DNA of 64,000 nt from Mucilaginibacter paludis DSM 18603 (GCF_000166195.2 NZ_CM001403.1:3366432-3430431), one strand, 5' to 3'; shown: positions 44,126 through 53,822, counted from the stretch's first letter. The notes: generated by a model from the sequence alone, not told the origin. A program made the numbers and translations.

Positions 44126-44556
44126 ATCGTAAACCTTTCTCTTACTTTTTCTACAGAGGCAGTGATCTGCCCTAATTCACTTTTAACATAGGCGTGGTTA
44201 TCCATGAGCATCAGTAACCCTTCGGGAATAAAAATGCAATGCCGGTCACCGGAAATTTCTACAAGTGTCCTGGTAGATGTGTCGTAAGCCGCAAACCATT
44301 CTTCAGCCTTACGGTTGGTGATGGTTTGGTCACCCTGGGTCTGTTCATCAAGGGCCAGCTTATGAACTTTGAATAGTTCCGCGAGTTCGCTGATCTGTTC
44401 AATGATGACACGGGTAAAGTGCCTGGTATCACCGTTTCTGACTTCCCTCGAATAACTTCCCGGCACGATCTGGCGCATGGTGGATTGCTGCATAGCGTGT
44501 TTGGATATGAACAGCCAGATCATGCGCAGCACACCAGGTATATCTTTGTGTCTCAT
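44122..44556 (-). CDS. Unknown protein between traG and traI
   Basis: The 144-residue protein overlaps traI by four bases (ATGA) and starts 17 bp after traG. It has no signal peptide and no known motif. A helical stretch TRVIIEQISELAELFKVHKL dominates, and GDRHCIFIPEGLLML follows. Its coupling to traI and traG makes a role in transfer likely. Confidence 0.65.
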   Translation of the reverse strand: MRHKDIPGVLRMIWLFISKHAMQQSTMRQIVPGSYSREVRNGDTRHFTRVIIEQISELAELFKVHKLALDEQTQGDQTITNRKAEEWFAAYDTSTRTLVEISGDRHCIFIPEGLLMLMDNHAYVKSELGQITASVEKVRERFTI

Positions 44557-44573
44557 TTTGCTATTTTTAGAGA

Positions 44574-47012
44574 TTATTTAACTGTTTGTTTCACCAGGGC
44601 AGTGATCCCCGCTTCCATACTGCCATACCGTTCCGCGAACTCCAGCACTTTGACGCGATCTTTTCCGTCCGTCGTAAAAGCGTAATACTCTTCAGGAGAG
44701 AGTTCGTTTTTGTAGGCGCGTTGGGTATGTCCGCCGATGTCGATAAATATTTCGCGGTCATGTTTGTTGACCGATAACAGGATGGTCTTCGCCTTGTCGG
44801 ATAAACCAAGCGTCTGCTGCAACTGATCGAACTTGTTCTGATACTTGCGCATGTCCATCAATATTTTGATGTCCGCGTTGTTGATAATGGCGTCTTTGAT
44901 CACGGGAGAACTCACCAGGTCGTCCAGTTCCTGCGTGATGACGATGGGAACCCCGTTATACTTCCTGATCGTCTTAAAGGCATACTTTAAAAATTCTGCC
45001 ATACCGGATTTTGCAATGGCCTTCCATGCTTCATCTATCGTCAGTACCTTACGGATGCCTTTGAGTTTTCTCATTTTAGAAATAAATAATTCTACTATAA
45101 TGAGCGTACAAACCGGGAAAAGGATGGGATTATCGCGGATATTATCCAGTTCAAATACAATAAAACGCTGGTTTAACAGGTCTAAATTTTCGGTAGCGTT
45201 CAGCAAATAGTCAAATTCCCCGCCGCTGTAATAAGGCCGCAAGACATACAAAAAGTTATCAATATCGAAATCACGATCTTTGACTTTGTGCGTTTTCAGC
45301 ACTTCTGTATAGGTGCCTTCTAAGTATTCATAAAAGGAATTGAAACAAGGAAATACCGCTTTATCTGCGTCCAGCATCGCGTAATAGCCGCTGATCGCGT
45401 TGGATAGTGCTACGTATTCGCTCCGATTAAAATTTTCATTTTCCTGTTTCCACAGCGCGACCAGGAGTGATTTTAAACTTTCCTTTTTTTCGGTATCCAG
45501 CGGCTGGTCTTCTAAAAGATAGAAGGGATTGAACTTGATCGGGTTCGTCTCTTCATAAGTAAAGTAGTAGCCGCCGACCAATTCGCAAAGGCCCCGATAG
45601 CTGCCGCCGATGTCAACAGTAACGCAATGCGCACCCTGATCATACAGCGTTCTTAAAACATGATTGATGGTAAGGCTCTTACCTCCTCCGCTGGAGCCGC
45701 AGCAAAGCACCCCCATGTTTGATGTCCATCCCCTCTGACGCGGCAGATCGAACAGATCTAAAAATACAGGACGCTCACTCATGCGGTCGCAGAAACGGAT
45801 ACCCTGGTCGGGGTGTACGGAAAGCGGCGAACCCTCTGTATTGAAAAAGCAAACGGCCTGCTCCAAAAACGTATCGAAAGTGTCATTGACAGGGAAGTCG
45901 GCGGCATTGCCTGGAATACCACCCCAATAGATCTGTGCAGCACCCGCCGTTTCTTCTTTGGCGACCGCATCCATCTGGGCCAGCGAAGAACTGATCATAT
46001 TTTTGATGTCCTTCAGCTGCTCGCGGTCTTCCGTCCAGGCCAGTACATTGAAATGCGCTTTAACGGACAGGCGCTGCTGACTGATCGCCTCGTTCAAGTA
46101 TTCATTGGCCGCATCTCTGGAGATCAGGTTGTCCCTGCTGTACGCAGATAAGGACTGAAGCCGCAGGCGTTTACTTTCAATTTTTTTCAAGGTCGCCGCC
46201 GCATCATCAATAAAAATGTATTGGTTGTAGATATGATCTGTTGCCAACAGATGGCCCAGAGGCGAAGCAAAGCCGATACTGAATTTGGTTTTGTCGGTGC
46301 TGTACTTTTCATAGTTCGTTTTGGTCGAACACACAGGCGGCAGATCCTGTGCGTCGGCAAGGGTAAACAACTGGCAATAACGTTCGCCGATCTGCATGTG
46401 ATGGCCGAACTGCATATCTTTTAGGAGAATGCCATCATCTTTAGCGGATAGTGTACAATACTTCTCGATCACACCCACCCTGCGGTTTTGGCTGGCCAAT
46501 TCCTCATCTGTCAGCCGGTGTAATTTGACAAAACCAGAATCTTCCAGTACACCTTTAAACTGTCCGCAGCTATCCATAAACTTCTGTAGCTGGTCGGGCT
46601 TGACCGTTTGTTCCGGTACCAGGCCAGGGCGCAGCAGGTTGGTAAACAAAGAGGTGCTGACTTTCCGGCCCTCGGGTTTTTTGGTCAGGAAGATATAGCA
46701 CTCATGGGCCAGGTAAGGCCTGTTCTCAAAGTGCTTCCTTGCCGCCCTGTTCAGAAAGCTGTCATTACTGGATGCTTCCTGTTTATACGTTGTCTTTAAA
46801 AACCAATCTTGTTTATGCAGCACCGTAAACTTGGGCAACAGTTTAATGGCCTTGACCCAGGATTGATGAAAGGCTTCATACTCTTCATTACTCAGAGAAA
46901 AGATCTCCGGTAAGGTGACATGATAAGCAAGCGTAATATCACCCTGCTTGCTTAAAATACAATTGTGTTCAATGCCCATAATGGGTAACATTTCTTCTAA
47001 CCGCTTTTCCAT
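44574..47012 (-). CDS. traG: Conjugation ATPase TraG (VirB4-like)
   Basis: TraG powers pilus and channel assembly. The 812-residue protein has the family N-terminus (LEEMLPIMGIEHNCILSKQG), a Walker A motif GSSGGGKSL near residue 436 and a Walker B motif VLTIDEAW near residue 655, followed by the TQELDDLVSS segment of VirB4-like ATPases. The ATG at 47012 fits known TraG N-termini better than the GTG six bases upstream. Confidence 0.95.
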   Translation of the reverse strand: MEKRLEEMLPIMGIEHNCILSKQGDITLAYHVTLPEIFSLSNEEYEAFHQSWVKAIKLLPKFTVLHKQDWFLKTTYKQEASSNDSFLNRAARKHFENRPYLAHECYIFLTKKPEGRKVSTSLFTNLLRPGLVPEQTVKPDQLQKFMDSCGQFKGVLEDSGFVKLHRLTDEELASQNRRVGVIEKYCTLSAKDDGILLKDMQFGHHMQIGERYCQLFTLADAQDLPPVCSTKTNYEKYSTDKTKFSIGFASPLGHLLATDHIYNQYIFIDDAAATLKKIESKRLRLQSLSAYSRDNLISRDAANEYLNEAISQQRLSVKAHFNVLAWTEDREQLKDIKNMISSSLAQMDAVAKEETAGAAQIYWGGIPGNAADFPVNDTFDTFLEQAVCFFNTEGSPLSVHPDQGIRFCDRMSERPVFLDLFDLPRQRGWTSNMGVLCCGSSGGGKSLTINHVLRTLYDQGAHCVTVDIGGSYRGLCELVGGYYFTYEETNPIKFNPFYLLEDQPLDTEKKESLKSLLVALWKQENENFNRSEYVALSNAISGYYAMLDADKAVFPCFNSFYEYLEGTYTEVLKTHKVKDRDFDIDNFLYVLRPYYSGGEFDYLLNATENLDLLNQRFIVFELDNIRDNPILFPVCTLIIVELFISKMRKLKGIRKVLTIDEAWKAIAKSGMAEFLKYAFKTIRKYNGVPIVITQELDDLVSSPVIKDAIINNADIKILMDMRKYQNKFDQLQQTLGLSDKAKTILLSVNKHDREIFIDIGGHTQRAYKNELSPEEYYAFTTDGKDRVKVLEFAERYGSMEAGITALVKQTVK

Positions 47013-47071
47013 CTTCACTTAATTACCTTGTTATGTAATATCATCACTTGCGCATCTCGGTCGCGCTAAAC

Positions 47072-47884
47072 TCAGTTCAACCCTTTACCTTTTTTCCTGA
47101 TGCGTTTTTTCTGCTGTTGCCTTTCTTTTTTTTGATTTGCTAAGATCACTTTGGGGATCTGTGTTTGTTCCCAGGGAATGACCCGCGCATGGTGGACAGC
47201 CTTTGGCGGGAACTCCATCGTCAGCTTGCGCTGATCCAAATTGTACTTTTGAGCATAGCCTACGGGGTCTGCGACCCGTTCATGTGGCAGCTCCAGTACC
47301 ACAAGGCCTTCAGGTATAGCGGTCATGGCAAACCAGTCTACCGGGATCCTGCGGTGCTGCTCAGGATCATAGAGGATATGGTAAAACTCCTGCTGATCAT
47401 CAGCGTCATCACGCATCCTGGAGATGTAAATGCCCATTGTGCGGATATCATGTTTTGGCTGGTAGAGGTCATTTTCAATGTCAACCACAAAGGGATGATC
47501 CAAAACCATGATGACAGGCAATTCGTTCAATACCGTGCGCTTTAGCATTTGCTGAGGATCAACCATGACATCGTAATCAGCGCATCCGACCACCCTTTCC
47601 ATCGGCCTGTTATAATGTTGCGCCATACCGTCCGGGTCAAGGGCTGACATCATGGGAAGGCTGACCACTGCGACCCCATCATCGAATATGCTATCAGCAA
47701 CATTCTTTAGCCTGGGGTCGTAATACAACACATAATGATTGCCATTGTAAGTCATATTATGGATAAATGAGATGGTGTTGCCAGGGTTGCCTACTTCACG
47801 CAACCGTGCCTTACTGACCTCTACAAAGAAGTCCACATCATTGATCCTATACATGGGCAGTTCCCGCTCTTCCATTGCGCACAT
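47072..47884 (-). CDS. Repeat-domain protein between traF and traG (copy A)
   Basis: The 270-residue protein has an internal duplication. The block LPMYRINDVDFFVEVSKARL, then REVGNPGNTISF, recurs as VFVDIENDLYQPKHDIRTMG-type sequence in the second half. The same block is found in the proteins at 47924-48691 and 49020-49703 (see there). No known fold is evident. I choose the ATG at 47884 because aagg lies five bases before it; a TTG at 47923 is weaker. The C-terminus is basic (KKERQQQKKRIRKKGKGLN). Confidence 0.7.
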   Translation of the reverse strand: MCAMEERELPMYRINDVDFFVEVSKARLREVGNPGNTISFIHNMTYNGNHYVLYYDPRLKNVADSIFDDGVAVVSLPMMSALDPDGMAQHYNRPMERVVGCADYDVMVDPQQMLKRTVLNELPVIMVLDHPFVVDIENDLYQPKHDIRTMGIYISRMRDDADDQQEFYHILYDPEQHRRIPVDWFAMTAIPEGLVVLELPHERVADPVGYAQKYNLDQRKLTMEFPPKAVHHARVIPWEQTQIPKVILANQKKERQQQKKRIRKKGKGLN

Positions 47885-47923
47885 TTTTACCTTAACTATA
47901 TTCAATTCAAAACCCCTGATCAA

Positions 47924-48691
47924 CTACAGCGAAGGCCGCTTGATCCTTTTACTTCGGATACGGCAGATGTTCATGATCCTTGTCAGCTCCGCTTTGGAGA
48001 GCCTGCTCACATGGGCTTCCAGCCTTTTGCCAATGGGATACCTGCGCAGCATTTCAAGATCATCCAGCCCATACAAACGCGCCGCACCGATCGGGTCAAG
48101 CGCCAGGCGGTCAGGCGAGATCACTTTAACCAGACCGGCAGGCAGCTTTTTCTTATCCGGGCCGATCTTTACAACCTGGCAGGTTTTAGGGAGATAGTAG
48201 CAGGCATTGCGTTCAAAAGGGCTGCTATACAGGTCATCGATGGCGATCACCCGGCTCGGATCGGTCACATCACGCAGTTCACCAAGACCGAGATAGACCC
48301 GGAAATCCCGGCTTGCTATATCGATGATGGGATATTCATCATTCAACCGCCTGGCCAGTTGTTCCTGGTTATTCATCACGTCCACATCACGCAGCTGGCT
48401 TATGCCATCCATACTGACACCATATTTCAAGGCCATGCCTTCCGCATCCAGCACAACCATTTTCGGTACAGGGACCACGACGATCTGCGGGTCATCCATC
48501 GCACTCTGCGGGAAGTTCTTGATCCCGCGATGGAAGTGCATCGTATAATGATCCAGCTTATCTTTCATCAGGTAAAAAGGTATCTCGTTACCAGGATAGG
48601 CAACTTCCCGGAGAACCCCATGTGCCACATCAACAAAAAAATCATTTCCTTCAAGGGTATAAACAGGCAACCTTCTCTCTCCCGGCTTCAT
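47924..48691 (-). CDS. Repeat-domain protein between traF and traG (copy B)
   Basis: The 255-residue protein begins ERRLPVYTLEGNDFFVDVAH, then GVLREVAYPGNEIPF, the same block as copies A and C. It continues with the family block (VVPVPKMVVLDAEGMALKYG), matching SLPMMSALDPDGMAQHYNR in copy A. The second half repeats it weakly (DFRVYLGLGELRDVTDPSRV). It starts one base after the traF stop. Confidence 0.7.
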   Translation of the reverse strand: MKPGERRLPVYTLEGNDFFVDVAHGVLREVAYPGNEIPFYLMKDKLDHYTMHFHRGIKNFPQSAMDDPQIVVVPVPKMVVLDAEGMALKYGVSMDGISQLRDVDVMNNQEQLARRLNDEYPIIDIASRDFRVYLGLGELRDVTDPSRVIAIDDLYSSPFERNACYYLPKTCQVVKIGPDKKKLPAGLVKVISPDRLALDPIGAARLYGLDDLEMLRRYPIGKRLEAHVSRLSKAELTRIMNICRIRSKRIKRPSL

Positions 48692-48692
48692 A

Positions 48693-49016
48693 TCATCCTC
48701 CTTTCAATTGTATAAAAACCTTCCTGCTGCTGGACTTCAATACTTTCGGCAGCATCCTTTTGGCCATGACTTTCATCATGCCATATTCACCATACTTATT
48801 ACTCATCGCATACACCTTGACAACCACGACCGTACCGCCGATCAGGATGATCGCCATACAGACAAAGGAATTGACACCGATCAGGAATAGGATCGCGTAC
48901 AAAAACATCAGCCCCAGGATACCGCCACCCAAATACCAGATATACTGCGCCTTCAGGCCACGGAACTCGATACTTTTGTTGATGCCCTTATTAATGGGGT
49001 ATATACTGTTCGTCAT
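48693..49016 (-). CDS. traF: Conjugative transposon protein TraF (DUF4133, VirB3-like)
   Basis: The 107-residue protein is a small VirB3-like membrane protein. INKGINKSIEFRGLKAQYIW at the start and two transmembrane helices (YLGGGILGLMFLYAILFLIG; CMAIILIGGTVVVVKVYAM) are diagnostic of DUF4133/TraF. It lies between two copies of the repeat-domain family, whereas TraF and TraG are normally adjacent. Confidence 0.92.
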   Translation of the reverse strand: MTNSIYPINKGINKSIEFRGLKAQYIWYLGGGILGLMFLYAILFLIGVNSFVCMAIILIGGTVVVVKVYAMSNKYGEYGMMKVMAKRMLPKVLKSSSRKVFIQLKGG

Positions 49017-49019
49017 GAT

Positions 49020-49703
49020 CTATAATTTTTGTTTTCTTTTAATACGATTCCGCTCGGAAACCTTCTCTTTCATATCCAGAACCGGTTTTCCGTTGGCGGC
49101 AATTACTCCTTTGAGCAGCTCTTTACGCTCTTCCCTGGATGGAACGGTGGTCAGTATGATATGGTCGGGAAATTTACCTTTGCTGCTATACTGTGCGATC
49201 TCCCAGCTATAAGCGGCATTATTCGCCTTTTTATCGAAATAGACCTCATTGGTTTTCGATATTTCTGAATACTTCAGGATGTTCCACCTGTTATTCACCT
49301 CCCTAAATCCTTTACGGATTTCGTCTACATAAAATTCAGTTCCCGCTATACGTACCACCGGAAGCGGCGTTTGGTATAATTCCGGGAAGATCCACTCATG
49401 TTTTTTTGCTAAAAGGTCTGCCCCCTCTGGGTCTAATGTGCGGATCGGCCTGATCGACACATATTCGTAGTTCATGGTCAAGTGGTCAGGGCGTTCCTCC
49501 GGGTATCCAACTATTCGCTTGTTCACTGTATCAAATTCAAACTGAAAACAATCCTCAAAGCGAAGCATTTCATAGGAGTGCAGCCTGATCGATGGCTCAC
49601 GGACGTTGATCAATAGGTCACGATACGCATCAGCATACCACTGCTCGCCCGCCGCTTCCACCACCGGCAAATCCCTATTCTCTATTTCGTTATTCAAGTT
49701 CAT
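49020..49703 (-). CDS. Repeat-domain protein between traE and traF (copy C)
   Basis: The 227-residue protein starts at the ATG at 49703, set by ggaggttgtt upstream. A longer frame to 49805 overlaps the next gene and is rejected. It has two blocks: DLPVVEAAGEQWYADAYRDL (residues 9-28) and PLPVVRIAGTEFYVDEIRKG followed by FREVNNRWNILKY. It has REV-N and DPEG motifs in common with copies A and B, and a basic C-terminus (ERNRIKRKQKL). Confidence 0.7.
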   Translation of the reverse strand: MNLNNEIENRDLPVVEAAGEQWYADAYRDLLINVREPSIRLHSYEMLRFEDCFQFEFDTVNKRIVGYPEERPDHLTMNYEYVSIRPIRTLDPEGADLLAKKHEWIFPELYQTPLPVVRIAGTEFYVDEIRKGFREVNNRWNILKYSEISKTNEVYFDKKANNAAYSWEIAQYSSKGKFPDHIILTTVPSREERKELLKGVIAANGKPVLDMKEKVSERNRIKRKQKL

Positions 49704-49716
49704 AACAACCTCCGGC

Positions 49717-50145
49717 CTAATAGATGTGATCATGCATCTCGGCGATAACCGCATGGCGCAGCAAGTGGTTATCTGCGCTTGCTTCTGAGAACCCGAAGGT
49801 TTCAAAGATGGCCTGGCAGCGGTCGATCAGATGGGTGACCTCGTAGGTCAGCACACCACTGGCGCCAAACCCGGCACATTCTACAGGAAACTCTTCTTCA
49901 AGTACCGTCCTGATGTACAAGAACTTAGAGGGCCTGAGTTCCCTGGTCATTTCATCAAGGCACAATTGCACAACGATGTGTTCCGGCTTTTGCTCCAGGA
50001 TCAGGTGTTGCATGAACGGCTCTACAGCTGCGACCTTATCTTTCAGATAATTCATAAACGAATAGCCTTCCTGTAAGCGAACGACCAGATCAAGGTTGTT
50101 TTCCAGGACATATGCCCGAAGTTTTTCGGTTAGTATATTTTCCAT
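49717..50145 (-). CDS. Unknown protein of the tra operon
   Basis: The 142-residue protein is soluble and acidic in its second half. It has no recognised domain. It lies 13 bp upstream of copy C and 9 bp after traE, so it is translated in the operon. Confidence 0.65.
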   Translation of the reverse strand: MENILTEKLRAYVLENNLDLVVRLQEGYSFMNYLKDKVAAVEPFMQHLILEQKPEHIVVQLCLDEMTRELRPSKFLYIRTVLEEEFPVECAGFGASGVLTYEVTHLIDRCQAIFETFGFSEASADNHLLRHAVIAEMHDHIY

Positions 50146-50154
50146 GATCCTGGC

Positions 50155-50484
50155 TTAAACTCCGAAGAATGATTTTAACACAGTGGCAACGACCACCAAA
50201 AATATACAGCTGCCGAACCAGGCGGCGGCAACCTTCGACGTATCCTGATCCCCCGAGTTCCACTTCTGAAAGACCTTCACAGCGCCGATCAAGCCGACGA
50301 TCGCGCCGACGGCGTACATCAGCTTAGTACCTGCATCAAAATAACCGGTGACCTTCGATGTGGCCTCGCCGATCCCCGCGCTCCCGTCCTGTGCCATAAC
50401 GGTCACGTCAATGCCGATCAGCAACAGGGTGAAAGCAACGGTTAATACTTTTTCATTTTTAAAATTCTTTCTGCACTTTTTCAT
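50155..50484 (-). CDS. traE: Conjugative transposon protein TraE (DUF4134, VirB2-like pilin)
   Basis: The 109-residue protein is the likely major pilin. A signal peptide ends at VTVMAQ, followed by DGSAGIGEATSKVTGYFDAG, a first hydrophobic helix (MYAVGAIVGLIGAVKVFQKW), the NSGDQDTSK loop, and a second helix (AAAWFGSCIFLVVVATVLKS). This is the DUF4134 pattern. Confidence 0.92.
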   Translation of the reverse strand: MKKCRKNFKNEKVLTVAFTLLLIGIDVTVMAQDGSAGIGEATSKVTGYFDAGTKLMYAVGAIVGLIGAVKVFQKWNSGDQDTSKVAAAWFGSCIFLVVVATVLKSFFGV

Positions 50485-50538
50485 AACTCACATTTTTAAA
50501 TGATGATCCACACGAAGGGCTTATTCCCTTGTTCCTTG

Positions 50539-50727
50539 ACATACCTTTCCCGGTTCCCTCCGCAGGCCAGCTGCGAAGGGAGGGAAAAGGTGGCCGCTGT
50601 TCTCATTGCTATTCACGCACACGTTTGCTCTACAGCACAGCATGAAACAGGGGCCATTTTTTTACTTTATCTTTATTGATGGGTATCACCTTCCGGTGGC
50701 CTCCCCGAAACAGGGAGGCCGGAAGGT
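50539..50727. other. Two strong hairpins upstream of traE
   Basis: The 260-bp gap between the 163-residue gene and traE carries two large palindromes. At about 50539-50590 ttccctccgca ... ctgcgaagggaggga pairs with flanking extensions. At 50689-50727 ccttccgg-ggcctccc pairs with gggaggccggaagg around a cgaaaca loop. Neither is followed by a T tract on the minus strand, so mRNA processing or attenuation is more likely than termination. Confidence 0.55.
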
Positions 50728-50744
50728 CCGGTTACCACACTGCT

Positions 50745-51236
50745 TTACTCCCACAGCTCTTCTACCTCTTCCTCGCTGAGTGTGATAGAACCGGTTTTTT
50801 CGCATTCGGAGACGATCAGCTCAGTAAGCGATGATTGGAATGCCGTGTCTTTTAAACTGGAATGGTTTTTTAAAATGCCCCTGATGGTAAGGGCGGTATC
50901 TTCTTTGCTCAACTGTTGGGCAGCTGCATCAGTGATACCGGTTTTTAATTGGAGGATCAGCGCCTCTACCTCGGCAAAGGTTTCATCGGTAGTATAGGCG
51001 AATGAATCCTGCGGACCGTCGAACCGTTCGTACTGATCCACTTCGTTCGATCGTTCGGTTTCTTCCTTGTGATCCCGGTACCCGTCATCCGGCGTTGATC
51101 CGTCCTTTTTGAGTTTTGCGCTGAGTAGCCTTTTGGCATCGGCTCTGTAGAATGTGGCCGCGATGATCAGGTAGTAGACCACCAGCAAAAGCGCGACAGT
51201 GAATAGGTAGTTTCCCCAAGTGATGTGTGTAAACAT
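50745..51236 (-). CDS. Unknown membrane protein upstream of traE
   Basis: The 163-residue protein has one N-terminal transmembrane helix (YLFTVALLLVVYYLIIAATF) and an acidic cytoplasmic part (SNEVDQYERFDGPQDSFAYT, SEEEVEELWE). It occupies the traD position of CTnDOT-type operons but I see no clear similarity, so no symbol is given. Confidence 0.65.
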   Translation of the reverse strand: MFTHITWGNYLFTVALLLVVYYLIIAATFYRADAKRLLSAKLKKDGSTPDDGYRDHKEETERSNEVDQYERFDGPQDSFAYTTDETFAEVEALILQLKTGITDAAAQQLSKEDTALTIRGILKNHSSLKDTAFQSSLTELIVSECEKTGSITLSEEEVEELWE

Positions 51237-51420
51237 AATGTCTTAATTTTTCTTTTTCACAATTCAACCGGTTACCCGGCCTCACAATTAATTACAGCTC
51301 AAAATTGCGTTTATCAGACACCTGGGTCAAGTACAAAAAAAGTTTCACCCCACTTTTCACCCTTTTGTACCTCTTGTAAATCAGTGATTTACGAAGAATA
51401 TTTTTTGAAAAAAAATAAAA

Positions 51421-51445
51421 AAAGCCTTCCGGATCGGAAGGCTTT
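51421..51445 (-). terminator. Terminator of the 395-residue gene
   Basis: aaagccttccg and cggaaggcttt form an 11-bp perfect stem with a 3-nt loop. On the minus strand a run of T follows (A tract at 51410-51420). It separates the gene at 51469-52656 from the tra operon. Confidence 0.9.
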
Positions 51446-51468
51446 ACAAAATAAAAAAGGCAAATAAT

Positions 51469-52656
51469 TCAATAACCACGGATGAACTCTATCATTTGTT
51501 CCAGCACATAGATCAGCACATTCTTATCATGATCCTCCCCGACATAGCTTTTGGAACGGGCGGCTTTCCAGGATAGGTCGTCGCGTTCCTGTGTGGATAT
51601 AAAAGGGATGATCTCACGGTAGATGGTGGTCAGTGTTGTAGCCAGAAGCACTTTAACGCCCTTCGCCGCTTTGAGCAAAAGGCTGATCTGGTCACCGGTC
51701 AGCGACAACAAAACTTTGCGAGGCTTCTTCCTGACATTCGTTGCCGCTTCCTGCTGTTCGTACTGCGCTTGAATTTTATTTTTTAGAAACGTGATCTCAT
51801 GCTCGAACCAGTTGCTGATCGTCGTTTTCAAACTGGGATGCCGGGGATACAGGCTGGTGTTGGGTTTGACGTGCATTTCTCGGAAGTCTTTGGCCAGGTG
51901 CATCAGCAGCTCCAGCCGTTCGGTATCTATTTCCGACGAGCCATCGACCCGTTCAATGATCCGCTTGGTAAAATGATTGATGTAGCGGTTATGGTTAAAG
52001 TCAATGCCGACAAGGGTTTCGTTCAATGCGGTATAGATACAAAACTCTTTTTCCGGTTGATCCAGTACCTCCAGGTCTTTGACCAGGCTCTTGAAATACG
52101 ATACTTCTTTAAACGTAATGGGATAGCTCTTTCCGTCCGCTTTAATAAATTCATTGATCACATCAAAAACGATGTCGGTCAATTTGGGGTCAGCGATCCT
52201 TTCCACAATGGGCGCTTGAAATTTATCCAGTTGAACCTTCAGCTCATGCCGGGTGGCCAGCAGATACCTGACGGAAACCTCCTTATCCAAACTCAGGTAA
52301 GAGGCAAATCGCAGTTCAAGGTAAGATAGCAGCTGATCCAGTACGGTCTGTACTTCGTCGTATACCCGCTCCAGTTCACTGCTCGGGGGTATTTTCATGC
52401 GGTTGACGAAGGCCTGGTCAATGAGCAGGATCACCGAAGTATGGTAGTGACTGCTCTGCGCCTGGATATATTTGTCCTTGATCAAAATAAACACAAGGTT
52501 CCAGAGTTTGTATTCAATTTGGCGGCGTTCTGTGCCAAGCTGCACAATGATGGCATCGGCTTGTTCAGCACTCATCTGACTGAGTTCAGGAATGTCAGGG
52601 TGGAGCGTAACGTTGATCAAATGATCCAACCACTCCATATAATATTCGTTATGCAT
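51469..52656 (-). CDS. Unknown ICE protein, possibly RteC-like at its C-terminus
   Basis: The 395-residue helical protein carries at its C-terminus a segment LLSLTGDQISLLLKAAKGVK, then TTLTTIYREIIPFISTQERD, then LSWKAARSKSYVGEDHDKN. This layout recalls the C-terminal domain of RteC and similar ICE regulators, but I cannot confirm homology. The rest has no recognised motif. It has its own terminator and stands upstream of the tra operon, the right place for a regulator. Confidence 0.55.
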   Translation of the reverse strand: MHNEYYMEWLDHLINVTLHPDIPELSQMSAEQADAIIVQLGTERRQIEYKLWNLVFILIKDKYIQAQSSHYHTSVILLIDQAFVNRMKIPPSSELERVYDEVQTVLDQLLSYLELRFASYLSLDKEVSVRYLLATRHELKVQLDKFQAPIVERIADPKLTDIVFDVINEFIKADGKSYPITFKEVSYFKSLVKDLEVLDQPEKEFCIYTALNETLVGIDFNHNRYINHFTKRIIERVDGSSEIDTERLELLMHLAKDFREMHVKPNTSLYPRHPSLKTTISNWFEHEITFLKNKIQAQYEQQEAATNVRKKPRKVLLSLTGDQISLLLKAAKGVKVLLATTLTTIYREIIPFISTQERDDLSWKAARSKSYVGEDHDKNVLIYVLEQMIEFIRGY

Positions 52657-53822
52657 AATAATATTATAAGGTTAAGACTATTGGTAGCTGGCAGCAATTG
52701 AAGTATTAGCCTGCCGGTCCGGGTCGGGGAATCCCAACCGGCAGATGTTCTTCATAGTTTAATCGTGTATCAAACGGGACTTCGTAAGATGCTTAGGGAA
52801 GGATAGTATTTAATCGCCTGGATATAATACAACTATAAGTTGTAATTGTTTGTCTTATGTTTATTTATTTTAAATAAGGACAATTTATAAGTACCTGTAC
52901 TTCAGACTTATTAAAGGTTAGACACTAATTGTTTATGAATTTAAATGATCAATTATAGCCGTTATACGCTTCGATCCAATATTTTCTTACTATTAATCAT
53001 ACTTTACATCCCTTGATAGGAAGAGAATTATATTTTACTACATGAACACGACAGAAGATGATCATGGTGCCGGGATATTAATAGCAGGAATGGATAGCTC
53101 CCGCAGAAAAACGCAGACCAGGTTCATTTTTCCCGCAAAAGCCGGAATAGTGGTCTTTTTTGTACAAGGCTCCTGTTTTACCCCCATACGGAGGAAAAAT
53201 ATTTTTCATAAAACCTGTTAATTTTCATAGCATTGCAGTTTTACGACCCGTCTTACCGGGTCGGGATAATTAAAAAGTAAAGATCAATATGGCTTATTTT
53301 CGTATATACACGCTACAGGCTCGCTTACCCTCCCCGTAAGGTCGGGTGTTGCCAGATCAGCATCGCACGGTTCCCCGTTTGCGAATTTGCGTTACCCGCT
53401 GATCTCTTTATGGTTTGTGAGAACAAAGCATAATAGTGTAGATAACCCTAATGTTTTAACAGGAAGGGTTCGGTTCTGGTATTGCAAATTATACCGCCGT
53501 TAAAAGAGCCGGGCCGAAAGGCCCGGTTTTCATTTCTATACCTATGGGCATCTTTTTTTCAACCTGACCCTTTTCAGAACTGACCTCATAAGCTGCATTA
53601 ATACGCAATTACCTATAAAAATGTGTAGATCGCTGATCTCAACGATCATAAAAGGTGACCTTTTTTTGCAATAGATGTACCTTTTTTTTCTCACTAATCA
53701 GAAAATCCTGTAAGTTTATATAGTAGTTTGAACATCGGCTATCGCCCTTTCCACCGCTTTACCTTTGTTCCACTACGTCAGCAAATCCCCTTTGCCGAGT
53801 ACCAGGCAGCTTAGAAAAATTT
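52657..53822. other. 1.2-kb region upstream of AraC gene; possible small RNA or peptide
   Basis: No long gene is present. A plus-strand frame at 53042-53221 (59 residues, MNTTEDDHGAGILIAG ... IFHKTC) lacks a good ribosome binding site. A small hairpin (gacccg/cgggtc) lies at 53245-53262. A strong terminator lies at 53508-53527. The terminator implies a plus-strand transcript, so a regulatory RNA or short peptide is possible. Confidence 0.45.
53508..53530 (+). terminator. Rho-independent terminator upstream of AraC gene
   Basis: gccgggcc and ggcccggt pair around a GAAA tetraloop and tttt follows. No called plus-strand gene ends here. Confidence 0.8.

Noticed and set aside
48011..48715. 234-residue plus frame opposite copy B
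   Set aside because: Antisense shadow of an operon gene with proper start and ribosome binding site.
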